This document shows positions 45,562 to 54,500 of a stretch of 64,000 nt of DNA, piece after piece. The notes below the pieces were generated by a model. That model saw only the letters and a program-made list of their open reading frames with translations, was not told the origin of the DNA and did not search any database. This DNA comes from Paenibacillus piscarius (GTDB lineage: Bacteria; Bacillota; Bacilli; Paenibacillales; Paenibacillaceae), in assembly GCF_022234545.1 (NCBI RefSeq), contig NZ_JAIEUI010000001.1, forward strand, positions 124,001 through 188,000, in the 5' to 3' direction. The translations under genes and the position numbers were made by a program. Each line of letters begins with the position of its first letter. Position 1 is the first letter of the stretch.

Positions 45562-45589
45562 TTGTAAGCGTATTCTGAAAACGTATAAT
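45562..45589 (+). promoter_or_regulatory. Promoter and CcpA cre box of ABC importer B
   Basis: -35 TTGTAA (45562-45567), 16-bp spacer, -10 TATAAT (45584-45589). TTGTAAGCGTATTCT at 45562-45576 fits the cre consensus at every defined position and overlies the -35, so CcpA would block RNA polymerase. Confidence 0.75.
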
Positions 45590-45652
45590 TAGAGTTGTCA
45601 CCAGGAGATGTTAGAAGCATAAGCATTAGCCAAAAAGGGGAGGCATAACAAC

Positions 45653-47347
45653 ATGCACAAATCTGCAAAACGTTCCGCCCAGGCCGCCGCAGCCGGTGTA
45701 CTGGCACTCACACTGGCACTTACAGGCTGCGGTTCCGGCAGCAACAACAGCAACACCGGCGGTGACGCCGGCGGCAAGAACGCAGCAAGCGGGGGCAACG
45801 CCACTCCGGCCGCAGCCGGGGACGAGAACGCTCCGGTAACATTCTCCGTATTCATGAACGGTCCAGGGCAGCAGCCTACACCGGACAACAAGATTCTTAA
45901 GCTGATCAAAGATGAGACCGGCATCACCTTCAACCAGGAATTCCTGGTCGGCGACCTGCAGCAGAAGCTGGGCGTCATGATCGCCGGTGGCGACTATCCG
46001 GACATTATGTCCGGGGACGACAAACTGATCAATGCTAAGGCATATATCCCGCTCGAAGATCTGATTGAGAAATACGCACCGAACCTCAAGAAGCACTACG
46101 CGGCCGTGTGGAACCAGATCAAGGACGAGAGCGACGGCCACATCTATGTACTCCCAAGCTACGGCGTGTATCAGGGTAAAATCACTGAACCGACTTACCA
46201 GGGACCAGGCTTCTGGCTGCAAAAGAAGGTCCTGGAGGAAATGGGCTACCCAACGCCTAAGACCCTGGATGAGTATTTCGATATTATTGCCAAATATAAA
46301 GAGAAACACCCGGAAGTCATCGGGTTTGAATCACTCAACTTCGACTGGCGTGTGTTCCCGTTGCAGAATGCACCTGAGCATCTGTCGGGACATCCGAATG
46401 ACGGAGCGGTGATTGTAGATAACAATGTAGCACAGATTTTTGCCGACAAGGATATCTCCAAGACTTACTATAAGAAGCTGAACGAGATTAATGCCCAAGG
46501 CCTGATGGATAAGGAAGCCTTCGTACAGAACTATGACCAGTATCTGGCCAAGGTGGCAAGCGGCAAGGTTGTCGGTATGTTCGACCAGCACTGGAACTTC
46601 CAGGACGGCGAGAAATCCCTGATCTCCCAGGGCAAAATGGAAGATACCTACATCGGCTTCCCGCTGCTCTATCCGGGCTATGAGGAATGGTACCGTGACC
46701 GTGGAGCAGTCGGAACCAACCGCGGCTTCGGGATTTCGATCAAGGCCAAGGACCCTGTCCGCATTATCAAGTTCTGGGATAAGATGATTACCGAGGATTG
46801 GCAGAAGACCCTGCAGTGGGGCGTGAAAGGCGAGGATTATGAAGTGAATGCCGACGGCTCCTTCTACCGCACCCCTGAGCAACGGGCGAATGCAGATCAG
46901 ACCAGCTGGCAGGTAGCTAACAAAATCTCGGGTATGTTCGGATATATGCCCAAGATTCAAGGTACGTACAGCGACGGAAATGCTGCCGATGCAGGCACAC
47001 AGCCACAGGAATTCTTCGACAGCCTGAAGCCGTACGACCAGAAGATTCTGAAGGCCTACAACAAGAAATCGTGGTCTGAATTCTTCAAAGAACCGAAAGA
47101 GAACAACATTTACTTCCCGGCTTACTCCATCGTGCTGAAGGATGGTTCGCCAGCCCAGCTTGCGCAGTCCAAACTGAACGACCTCCAGGTGAAATATCTG
47201 CCTAAGGCCATTATGGCAAGTCCGGCAGAATTCGAATCCGTATGGCAGGATTATGTAGACAAAATCCACAAGCTGGATATCAAGGCTTATGAAGACCGTA
47301 TTAATGAAGGCATCCAGCAGCGTATCGAAAAATGGAGTGTCAAATAA
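45653..47347 (+). CDS. Extracellular sugar-binding lipoprotein, ABC importer B
   Basis: 564 aa. Signal peptide with lipobox LALTGC (Cys26), then a Gly/Asn/Ala-rich linker (about 27-60) and a large CUT1-type solute-binding fold with the recurrent DYPDIMSGDD and YEVNADGSFYRTPEQRAN-like segments. GGGGAGG precedes the ATG. It is followed by a stem-loop, two permeases and a three-gene regulatory set. No ATPase gene is nearby. The proximity of GH10 and GH43 genes suggests xylan-derived oligosaccharides as ligand. Confidence 0.93.
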   Translation: MHKSAKRSAQAAAAGVLALTLALTGCGSGSNNSNTGGDAGGKNAASGGNATPAAAGDENAPVTFSVFMNGPGQQPTPDNKILKLIKDETGITFNQEFLVGDLQQKLGVMIAGGDYPDIMSGDDKLINAKAYIPLEDLIEKYAPNLKKHYAAVWNQIKDESDGHIYVLPSYGVYQGKITEPTYQGPGFWLQKKVLEEMGYPTPKTLDEYFDIIAKYKEKHPEVIGFESLNFDWRVFPLQNAPEHLSGHPNDGAVIVDNNVAQIFADKDISKTYYKKLNEINAQGLMDKEAFVQNYDQYLAKVASGKVVGMFDQHWNFQDGEKSLISQGKMEDTYIGFPLLYPGYEEWYRDRGAVGTNRGFGISIKAKDPVRIIKFWDKMITEDWQKTLQWGVKGEDYEVNADGSFYRTPEQRANADQTSWQVANKISGMFGYMPKIQGTYSDGNAADAGTQPQEFFDSLKPYDQKILKAYNKKSWSEFFKEPKENNIYFPAYSIVLKDGSPAQLAQSKLNDLQVKYLPKAIMASPAEFESVWQDYVDKIHKLDIKAYEDRINEGIQQRIEKWSVK

Positions 47348-47369
47348 GCGGCACGTACGTCTTGAAGCA

Positions 47370-47394
47370 GAGCGGGAAATGAGATTTCCCGCTC
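47370..47394 (+). other. Intergenic stem-loop between binding-protein and permease genes (importer B)
   Basis: GAGCGGGAAA and TTTCCCGCTC pair perfectly around TGAGA. Same position and likely role as 24831-24861: differential expression of the binding protein over the permeases. Confidence 0.7.
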
Positions 47395-47443
47395 TTCCTA
47401 AATAGAAAGTGGAGAGAACGATTTACACAGGAGGGATTACTAC

Positions 47444-48430
47444 ATGTCTGATGCCGTACTGGACAAACAGGTCAAGAAACAGAAGACCCGCAAACGCAAA
47501 GTCGATCCGGAAATCGGTGTGAGCCTCAGCTGGAAGACGCTGAAGGTACAGAAGCAGCTCATTTTCATGTCCGTGCCAATTGCCATCTATCTTATTATTT
47601 TCAACTATGTTCCGATCTGGGGCTGGATTATGGCCTTCCAGAATTACCGTCCGGCACTTCCGTTCGGCCAGCAGGAATGGGTAGGCTTCGACCAGTTCAA
47701 ATTCCTGTTCTCGGATGACACCTTCTTGCTCGTGCTGCGCAATACGATTGCCATGAGCTTCATCAACCTGGTGCTGGGCACGGGGACGGCGATTGGCCTG
47801 GCCCTGCTGCTCAATGAGATCCGGGTCAAATTCTTCAAGCGTATCGTACAGTCCATCTCTTATCTGCCGCACTTCCTGTCCTGGGTTATCGCAGCAGGAA
47901 TCGTGGCCACCTCCCTGTCGATTGACGACGGGATTGTCAACGTTATTCTAATGAAGCTCCATCTGATCAAAGAACCGATTATGTGGCTCAGTGAAGGCAA
48001 GTATTTCTGGGGCATTGTCGGAGCGTCGAATGTGTGGAAAGAGGTAGGCTGGGGCACTATCATCTATCTGGCCGCGATTACCTCCATTGACCCTTCCCTG
48101 TACGAGGCGGCATCGATTGACGGTGCGACGCGCATGCAGAAAATGCGTTATGTCACCCTGCCGGGAATTAAAGCAACCTTCGTGATCCTGCTGATTATGA
48201 ATATCGGACATATTCTGGATGCCGGCTTTGAGCTTCAGTATCTGCTGGGCAACGGACTTACTATAGACTATTCGCAGACCATCGACATCTTCGTCATTAA
48301 GTACGGGATCTCTATGGGGAACTATTCACTGGCTACGGCTGCAGGGATCTTCAAGACCATCGTCAGTGTCATACTCGTATTCATGGCCAACTACACTGCC
48401 AAACGTCTCGGCGAAGAGCGGTTAATCTAG
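47444..48430 (+). CDS. ABC sugar importer permease B1 (LplB-like)
   Basis: 328 aa with a basic N-terminal cytoplasmic extension (about 1-35) and six helices. EAA loop YEAASIDGATRMQKMRYVTLPGI near residue 225. Core motif FNYVPIWGWIMAFQNY resembles LplB. AGGAGGG precedes the ATG. Partner of the permease at 48446. Confidence 0.92.
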   Translation: MSDAVLDKQVKKQKTRKRKVDPEIGVSLSWKTLKVQKQLIFMSVPIAIYLIIFNYVPIWGWIMAFQNYRPALPFGQQEWVGFDQFKFLFSDDTFLLVLRNTIAMSFINLVLGTGTAIGLALLLNEIRVKFFKRIVQSISYLPHFLSWVIAAGIVATSLSIDDGIVNVILMKLHLIKEPIMWLSEGKYFWGIVGASNVWKEVGWGTIIYLAAITSIDPSLYEAASIDGATRMQKMRYVTLPGIKATFVILLIMNIGHILDAGFELQYLLGNGLTIDYSQTIDIFVIKYGISMGNYSLATAAGIFKTIVSVILVFMANYTAKRLGEERLI

Positions 48431-48445
48431 AAGGAGGAAAGCCCT

Positions 48446-49357
48446 ATGAAAGCTGTAGCAAAAGGATCAAGCCGCGTAGAGCCGGTTGTATTTCATACAC
48501 TGAACACGCTGTTTATGCTCTTTGTGGTTGCTGTTACCCTGTATCCCTTCCTCCACACGCTGGCGGTATCGCTCAATGACGGCAGTGACACGCTGGCAGG
48601 CGGAATATATCTCTGGCCCCGCGCGTGGACGATGGAGAACTATAAAGCGGTGTTCGTATCGGGAACGATCTATCATGCCGCCTTTATCTCTGTATCACGT
48701 ACCGTTATATCGACGCTGGTCGGTGTGTTCCTGACCACAATGCTGGCGTATGCGCTGGCGCAGCCACAGTATGTCTTCCGCAAAAAAATCGGCCTGCTGT
48801 TCATTCTGACCATGTACTTCAACGCCGGTCTGATTCCGAACTACTTCCTGATCAAGAATATGGGCCTCCTGCATAACTTCATGGTCTATATCCTGCCGAG
48901 TCTGGTCAGCGCGTTCAACCTGATTATTATGCGGACGTATATCCGCGGCCTTCCTTACAGTCTTACCGAATCGGCGAAGATTGACGGGGCAGGAGACTTC
49001 CGGATTTTCTGGAAAATCATCTTCCCGCTCTGTACGCCTGTACTCGCTACTGTGGCCCTGTTCATCGCCGTCGGCTCTTGGAATGCCTGGTTTGATACGT
49101 TCCTGTATGCGTCCTCGGATGTCAAGCTGAGCACCCTGCAATATGAAATGATGAAGCTCCTGGGCTCCACAATGAGCACGAACAACGACCCGTCCATGCT
49201 GGCTGGAGGACAGAACAATCAGACGCAGGCAATGGTCACCCCGGCTTCCATCCGTTCTGCGATCACCATCGTTACCGCTGTGCCGATCCTGTTCGTGTAT
49301 CCTTTCTTGCAGAAGTATTTCGTGGTAGGATTGAACCTGGGCAGTGTGAAGGAATAA
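48446..49357 (+). CDS. ABC sugar importer permease B2 (YtcP-like)
   Basis: 303 aa, six helices, EAA loop TESAKIDGAGDFRIFWKIIFPLCTP near residue 175, C-terminal FLQKYFVVGLNLGSVKE. RBS AAGGAGG. Starts 15 bp after permease B1. A short Q/N-rich loop (about 250-270) is a little longer than in permease A2. Confidence 0.92.
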   Translation: MKAVAKGSSRVEPVVFHTLNTLFMLFVVAVTLYPFLHTLAVSLNDGSDTLAGGIYLWPRAWTMENYKAVFVSGTIYHAAFISVSRTVISTLVGVFLTTMLAYALAQPQYVFRKKIGLLFILTMYFNAGLIPNYFLIKNMGLLHNFMVYILPSLVSAFNLIIMRTYIRGLPYSLTESAKIDGAGDFRIFWKIIFPLCTPVLATVALFIAVGSWNAWFDTFLYASSDVKLSTLQYEMMKLLGSTMSTNNDPSMLAGGQNNQTQAMVTPASIRSAITIVTAVPILFVYPFLQKYFVVGLNLGSVKE

Positions 49358-49410
49358 TTATCCACTCAGGGAATCACATGAGGAATGAGATAGCGATATA
49401 GGTATACTAT

Positions 49411-49441
49411 AACCGTTCCGGGTGCAGCCGGAGCGGTTTCT
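49411..49441 (+). terminator. Terminator-like hairpin after importer B
   Basis: ACCGTTCCGG and CCGGAGCGGT pair with one mismatch around GTGCAG, followed by TTCTCC; the T-run is weak, so partial read-through into the regulator genes is likely. Confidence 0.55.
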
Positions 49442-49502
49442 CCTGTTCCATTACAGGGGAGCCGGAGAGAATCAGGAATCTTAATCAAAGATGGTGAATC
49501 CG

Positions 49503-51041
49503 ATGCTGAAAGTACTGTTTGCTGATGACGAGCCGCTCATGCTGGAAGGGCTGCGGTTTCTGGTGGACTGGGATGAATTAGAGTTTGAAATCTGCGGTGA
49601 AGCGCTGGATGGCGAGGATGCGCTGCAGCTGATTGAGAACAAGCGGCCCGATCTGGTGATTACCGATGTGCGTATGCCGGTTATTGACGGCCTTGAACTG
49701 ATAAGAAGAGCGTCCGAATATGAGAGCGGTCTGCGGCCCAAATTCATTATCTTCAGCGGCTATGCCGACTTCGAATATGCCAAGCGGGCGCTGAAATACG
49801 GGGTGTCCAATTATCTGACCAAGCCGCTGGATGAGCGGGAGCTGACGGAGGCGCTGCAGATTGTAAAAGAAAATATCGAACAGGAACGCAAAAGCTCAAC
49901 GCGGCGCGAAGCTCTGGCGGCTCTGATGCAGGCGGACACGGTAGCCAGGCTGCTGATGCGGGAGAATACGGCGGAAGCGCTGGCGGACGGGCTGAAGGCG
50001 CTGGGCATCTCACCAGCTTCAAGATTATGCTGTGTCCTGGTTCACGGGGCCCAGCCTGACAGTGCGCAAATGCGCAGCCGGCTCACCAGTGTGAACAGCC
50101 GGGAAGCGCTGCGCGGCATCACCGCCTATCCGTTCACGGCCGGAAGCCGCAAGCATGGCTATCTGCTTGCGGCTCCGCCGGAAGGACCGGCGCTTGATCC
50201 GGCTGCAGTCAACGGGTGGATCGAGGCTATGCGTCCGCTCTATGATTCGCCGGTCCAGTTCACAGCCAGCAGGCAGCACCTGGGCACGGATTCGCTGAAC
50301 ACGGCCTATCACGAGGCGTTGGCTGCCGAATGCTGTTCTAAGGAGGCCGGCAGCGGTGAAGCCGCCTGCTTCTTTCAGGAGCCGGAGAAGAGCCGGATGG
50401 CAAGGCTTCCGGCGGAGCTGCGAAGCTCGCTGCTTGCGGCAGTTACCGGGGGCAGTCCGGAGCAGCTCAGCGCAAGGCTGCGCGATGTGTTCAACATCTT
50501 CGCCGCAGAAGTAGCTTCGAGCGCCTGGATCGACGGCTTTCTGGCTAATATCAAGGCCGAGCTGCTCCGTGAGATTGCTGTCCGGGGAGGAGACTCGGCC
50601 GTATGGGCGGAGAAATGGTTTCCGCCCCGCTATACCGCCGCCTGTCTGCCGCACCTGGAGCGGCAGACAGAAGAGGAACTGGGTGAGGCGGCAGTATGGT
50701 TTGCCGCAGCCGCTGAGGCTGCCGGGGAGGACCGGATGATGCCTGCGGTGACCGCATACATCCGGGAGCATTATCAGGAGAAGCTGAAGCTGCAGGATAT
50801 CGCGAAATCGCTGCATGTTAACTCGGCTTATCTGGGGCAGCGATTCAGGAAGCATTACGGCAGCTCTTTTAACGACTATCTCCATGAATTCCGCATTGAA
50901 GAAGCCAAGAAGCTGCTGCGCCGCACCGAGCTGGGGGTCGCAGATGTCGCAAGCAGGGTCGGCTATTCGGACGCTGATGTGTTCGCCGCCAAGTTCAAGG
51001 CACTTAACGGAGTCACGCCTTCAGTATATAAGAAGAGTTAG
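49503..51041 (+). CDS. AraC-type response regulator B1 (YesN-like)
   Basis: 512 aa from ATG 49503, chosen because it aligns with the N-terminus of the regulator at 52864 and places the phospho-acceptor at D55 (ITDVRMPVIDG) in both; ATG 49491 is in frame and neither start has a strong RBS. Receiver about 1-120, an unassigned middle region, and an AraC domain about 405-510 (LKLQDIAKSLHVNSAYLGQRFRKHYG and VADVASRVGYSDADVFAAKFKALNG). It lies between importer B and a kinase. Confidence 0.92.
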   Translation: MLKVLFADDEPLMLEGLRFLVDWDELEFEICGEALDGEDALQLIENKRPDLVITDVRMPVIDGLELIRRASEYESGLRPKFIIFSGYADFEYAKRALKYGVSNYLTKPLDERELTEALQIVKENIEQERKSSTRREALAALMQADTVARLLMRENTAEALADGLKALGISPASRLCCVLVHGAQPDSAQMRSRLTSVNSREALRGITAYPFTAGSRKHGYLLAAPPEGPALDPAAVNGWIEAMRPLYDSPVQFTASRQHLGTDSLNTAYHEALAAECCSKEAGSGEAACFFQEPEKSRMARLPAELRSSLLAAVTGGSPEQLSARLRDVFNIFAAEVASSAWIDGFLANIKAELLREIAVRGGDSAVWAEKWFPPRYTAACLPHLERQTEEELGEAAVWFAAAAEAAGEDRMMPAVTAYIREHYQEKLKLQDIAKSLHVNSAYLGQRFRKHYGSSFNDYLHEFRIEEAKKLLRRTELGVADVASRVGYSDADVFAAKFKALNGVTPSVYKKS

Positions 51042-51062
51042 ACATAAGGGGAGGGGACTGGC

Positions 51063-52871
51063 ATGAAGGAACCAAGGAAGCCCTCTGCCTTCATCAATGA
51101 TGTTCCGCTGAAATACAAGTTTCTGTTCATCTATTTAATGTGTGTGCTCGTTCCCATTCTCGTCATCAACGCCCTGTTCTACGTGCAGATCAGCCGGAGT
51201 GTGGAGGCGCGGGAGCGGGAGAACCTTGAGATCTCGGTGGACCGTGTGGCCTATGACCTGATGCAGATTGTGAACGAATGCGTGGCGATCAGCAATACGG
51301 TTGCCGCGGACCGCCCCTTCTTGGAGATGATGGATTACAATTACCCGGATAACGAGGCGTATTATGATGCCTACAATGATTCGCTGAAGGATAAGCTGCG
51401 GCAGTACAGCAACCTGCATTCCTATATCTATTTCATGGGCATCTACACCTCTAATCCGACGATCCAGAACGGCAGCAGTTACTCCATTCTGTCAGATGCG
51501 GATAAGAACAGTGAATGGTACCGCAAAATCTCCGGCAGTTCAGATAATGTGCTGTTGACCTCCTATCAGGGAACGAATCCGCTGAATCCGCCGCAACAGG
51601 AGATCTTCGTGAGTGTCATCCGCAAGCTGGATAATTTCTCGGGACAGCCCTACACCAAATATCTGCGGATTGATCTGCGGCTGAGCAGCATGCAGGCGCT
51701 GTTCGGGAAGGAGCGCGACTACCTGGGATTCAAGCTGCTGGATGAGCAGAACCGCGTGGTGCTGGCTTCCGACCGCTCCTACTCCTCTCTGGATGCGAAC
51801 GCCTTGCTGAAGACAGACACCAGTCTGGGACAGCAGTCCAATCAGATTATCCGTCCGCTGAGCGGCGCTACCTTCACCGAAGGCTGGCGGCTCGTGGGAA
51901 TGCCGGAGGGACGGAAGATAAATCATGAGATGAGCCGGGCGCTGCGGTTGTCGCTGATCCTTGCCCTATGTACCACGATCATCCCTACCTTACTGATGAT
52001 GGTGGTGATCCGTTCTTATAATCTGCGGGTAAGACTGCTCTATAAGCATATGAAGCTGGTCAAGTATGAACAGTTCGAGAATATTGACATCTATGAGGGG
52101 AAGGACGAAATCGGCGGGCTGATCCGCAGCTTCAATCTGATGACCGGCAAAATCCGCAATCTGATCAATGACGTGTACAAGCTGGAAATTCAGAAGAAGG
52201 ATCTGGATCTGGAGCGCGTGCGGGCGGAGCTGAAGTATCTGGAGAGCCAGGTCGACCCTCATTTCCTCTTCAATACACTGAACGCCATTCTCGTCATTTG
52301 CAAGAAATACAAATATGAAGAAGTGACTGATGTCATCCGCAATCTGGCGCTGATTATGCGCAGGCTGCTGAGCTGGAAGGATGATCTGATCACGGTGGAG
52401 GAGGAGATCTCGTTCATCGAGATGTATCTGCAGATCGAGAAATTCCGTTTCCAGAGCCGGTTCTCCTATGAGCTTGAGATTGACCCTGCGGTGCTGAAAT
52501 ACCGGATTCCGAAGATGAGCATACAGGCGCTGGTGGAGAATTCCTGCAAGCATGGCCTGCAGTCGGTCAAATGGGCCAGAACTATTCAGGTATCGGCAGC
52601 ACGGGCTGATTCCGGACTGCTGATCAGGGTGGCTGACAACGGCAAGGGGATTGAGAAGGATAAGCTGGAATGGATCTTAAATCATCTGGACACGGAACAG
52701 GATTCAGGTAAAAATGTCGGGCTGCGCAATGTATATAAACGCTTGATGCTGTATTTTAACGGCAAAGCCACCTTCAGCATAGAGAGCACCGAATATGAAC
52801 GGACTGTAATCACCATCCATATCCCGGATGACCTGAGCCTGGTTCCTGAAGTGGAGGAATCTCATGTATAA
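51063..52871 (+). CDS. Sensor histidine kinase B (YesM-like)
   Basis: 602 aa. TM1 about 20-40, extracellular sensor about 42-300, TM2 about 300-325, HAMP, then QVDPHFLFNTLNAIL with H400 and the ATPase domain (VENSCKHGLQ, VADNGKGIEK, VGLRNVYKRL). GGGGAGGGG precedes ATG. It overlaps regulator B2 by 8 bp and follows regulator B1 by 21 bp, so all three are probably co-expressed. Input: probably an extracellular sugar or loaded binding protein. Confidence 0.94.
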   Translation: MKEPRKPSAFINDVPLKYKFLFIYLMCVLVPILVINALFYVQISRSVEARERENLEISVDRVAYDLMQIVNECVAISNTVAADRPFLEMMDYNYPDNEAYYDAYNDSLKDKLRQYSNLHSYIYFMGIYTSNPTIQNGSSYSILSDADKNSEWYRKISGSSDNVLLTSYQGTNPLNPPQQEIFVSVIRKLDNFSGQPYTKYLRIDLRLSSMQALFGKERDYLGFKLLDEQNRVVLASDRSYSSLDANALLKTDTSLGQQSNQIIRPLSGATFTEGWRLVGMPEGRKINHEMSRALRLSLILALCTTIIPTLLMMVVIRSYNLRVRLLYKHMKLVKYEQFENIDIYEGKDEIGGLIRSFNLMTGKIRNLINDVYKLEIQKKDLDLERVRAELKYLESQVDPHFLFNTLNAILVICKKYKYEEVTDVIRNLALIMRRLLSWKDDLITVEEEISFIEMYLQIEKFRFQSRFSYELEIDPAVLKYRIPKMSIQALVENSCKHGLQSVKWARTIQVSAARADSGLLIRVADNGKGIEKDKLEWILNHLDTEQDSGKNVGLRNVYKRLMLYFNGKATFSIESTEYERTVITIHIPDDLSLVPEVEESHV

Positions 52872-54384
52872 AGTGGTTTTGGCGGACGATGAAACGATTG
52901 CGTTAGAGGGCCTGCGGATGCAGACAGACTGGGAAGAGCTGGGCTTCGAGATCTGCGGAGCCTGTGAGAACGGGGAGGAGGCGCTGGCTGCGATTGTGGA
53001 GCATGCGCCCGACCTGGTAATTACCGATATCCGTATGCCTGAGATTGACGGGCTGGAGCTGATCCGGCGCGTACGCGCACTTGAAATGGAGCAGCCTGTC
53101 TTCATCGTGCTCAGCGGCTACGGTGAATTTGAATATGCCAGAACAGCGATCCGTTACGGCGTCAGACACTATCTGCTGAAGCCGGTTCCGGATGCGGAAT
53201 GGGATAAGGTGCTTGCGGACATTACGGATGAGCTGGAGCTGAGCCTGAGGCAGAAGCTGCAGCAGAGGCTGATGGCTAGCCGGCTGCTGCCGCTGGCCAT
53301 TGCCCGGATGCTTGAAGGCCATCCGGCCGAGCCGGAGGAGGAGGCAGCGGAGCAGATGGACCGGCTGGATGAGGCCTCAGCGGGCTGGACCTATCTGCAT
53401 GTGGAGGGTCCCGGCGGATATGTGTCTGCGCTATGCCGTGAGCTGGCGGGTCCGGCCGGCGCGTTGTTCATTGATCTGGCCGGCAATCAGGCCGGACTGG
53501 TTGTGGAGAGTACGGCAGATACTGCCGGACTGGCGGAGCAGATCGATACGATGCTGAACCGGGAGGGGGGCAAGGGCTCGGTGAGCATCGGGCCAAGTGT
53601 ACGTTCGCTGCGCGAGCTGCCTGTGTCCTACCGGGAGGCCGCCGGGGCCGCCGCCCGCCAGTATTTCTATGCGGAGAGCAGCGGTCCGGTGAAGACAGGC
53701 GGCGAAGCTGCCGGGCAGCAGGGCTATATCATGTCTTCAGCAGAGCAGACCTTGGAACTGATCAGCGAGGTGGAACGGCTGCATGAGCAGAAGGCGCTGG
53801 AGCTCTTGAGCGGGATGTTCCGGGAATTCCGGGAGCACCGGACGGCACCCGGCGTGGTCCAGATGACCAGTATGGATATTATGCTGAGAAGCATGGAGCT
53901 GCTGAACGAATTCGGAGGAGCGGATGAGCAGCGGATCGCTCCGCTGGATTTTTTCAGAACCGAGCCCAAATCGCTTGAAGCCCTTCAGGCGGCGGTCCAG
54001 GCCGTGCTGATGAACTGCATGAACTTCATCCGGCAGCATAAGGAACGCAGCTCGGAGCATCCGCTGACCCGGGTTGAATGGTTCCTGAGGGACAATTATG
54101 CCAAGCATCTGACGGTAAAAGAAATTGCCGAGCAGTTCTACATCAATCCGGTGTATCTGGGCCAGGCCTTCATCAAGAAGCATGGGGTCAGCATTCTGGA
54201 ATATATCCATAATCTCCGGATTGAAGCCGCCAAGAAGCGGCTGACGGAGACCGGCGATACCGTAAGAAGTATCATGGAGAGTGTGGGCTATGTGCACTAT
54301 CATCATTTCTTAAGAGAGTTCGAGAAGCGGACGGCGATGAAGCCGGTGGCGTTCCGCGAACAGGCCCGGGCCGGGACAGAATAG
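52864..54384 (+). CDS. AraC-type response regulator B2 (YesN-like)
   Basis: 506 aa. Receiver 1-120 with D55 in VITDIRMPEIDG and Lys in YLLKPVPDAEW, an unassigned central region, AraC domain about 395-500 (LTVKEIAEQFYINPVYLGQAFIKKHG and VRSIMESVGYVHYHHFLREFEKRT). Related to regulator B1. The gene overlaps the kinase gene by 8 bp and is followed by the xylanase gene with its own control region. Confidence 0.93.
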   Translation: MYKVVLADDETIALEGLRMQTDWEELGFEICGACENGEEALAAIVEHAPDLVITDIRMPEIDGLELIRRVRALEMEQPVFIVLSGYGEFEYARTAIRYGVRHYLLKPVPDAEWDKVLADITDELELSLRQKLQQRLMASRLLPLAIARMLEGHPAEPEEEAAEQMDRLDEASAGWTYLHVEGPGGYVSALCRELAGPAGALFIDLAGNQAGLVVESTADTAGLAEQIDTMLNREGGKGSVSIGPSVRSLRELPVSYREAAGAAARQYFYAESSGPVKTGGEAAGQQGYIMSSAEQTLELISEVERLHEQKALELLSGMFREFREHRTAPGVVQMTSMDIMLRSMELLNEFGGADEQRIAPLDFFRTEPKSLEALQAAVQAVLMNCMNFIRQHKERSSEHPLTRVEWFLRDNYAKHLTVKEIAEQFYINPVYLGQAFIKKHGVSILEYIHNLRIEAAKKRLTETGDTVRSIMESVGYVHYHHFLREFEKRTAMKPVAFREQARAGTE

Positions 54385-54426
54385 TGTCCATTTATTTATT
54401 CAGGGTCCATTTGTTTACTTTGGTGA

Positions 54427-54454
54427 TGGTAAACGCATTCAAATGCGTTATGAT
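54427..54454 (+). promoter_or_regulatory. Operator/cre region of the GH10 xylanase gene
   Basis: Perfect palindrome AACGCATT-CA-AATGCGTT at 54432-54449. TGGTAAACGCATTCA at 54427-54441 fits the cre consensus except one base. TATGAT at 54449-54454 is a plausible -10 whose -35 is weak. A LacI-family regulator (CcpA or a xylose-specific one) is the likely ligand. Confidence 0.55.
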
Positions 54455-54500
54455 AGAACTAGCTGTGCCAAAATATTGTATTTACAGGAGGTTGGAGAGA

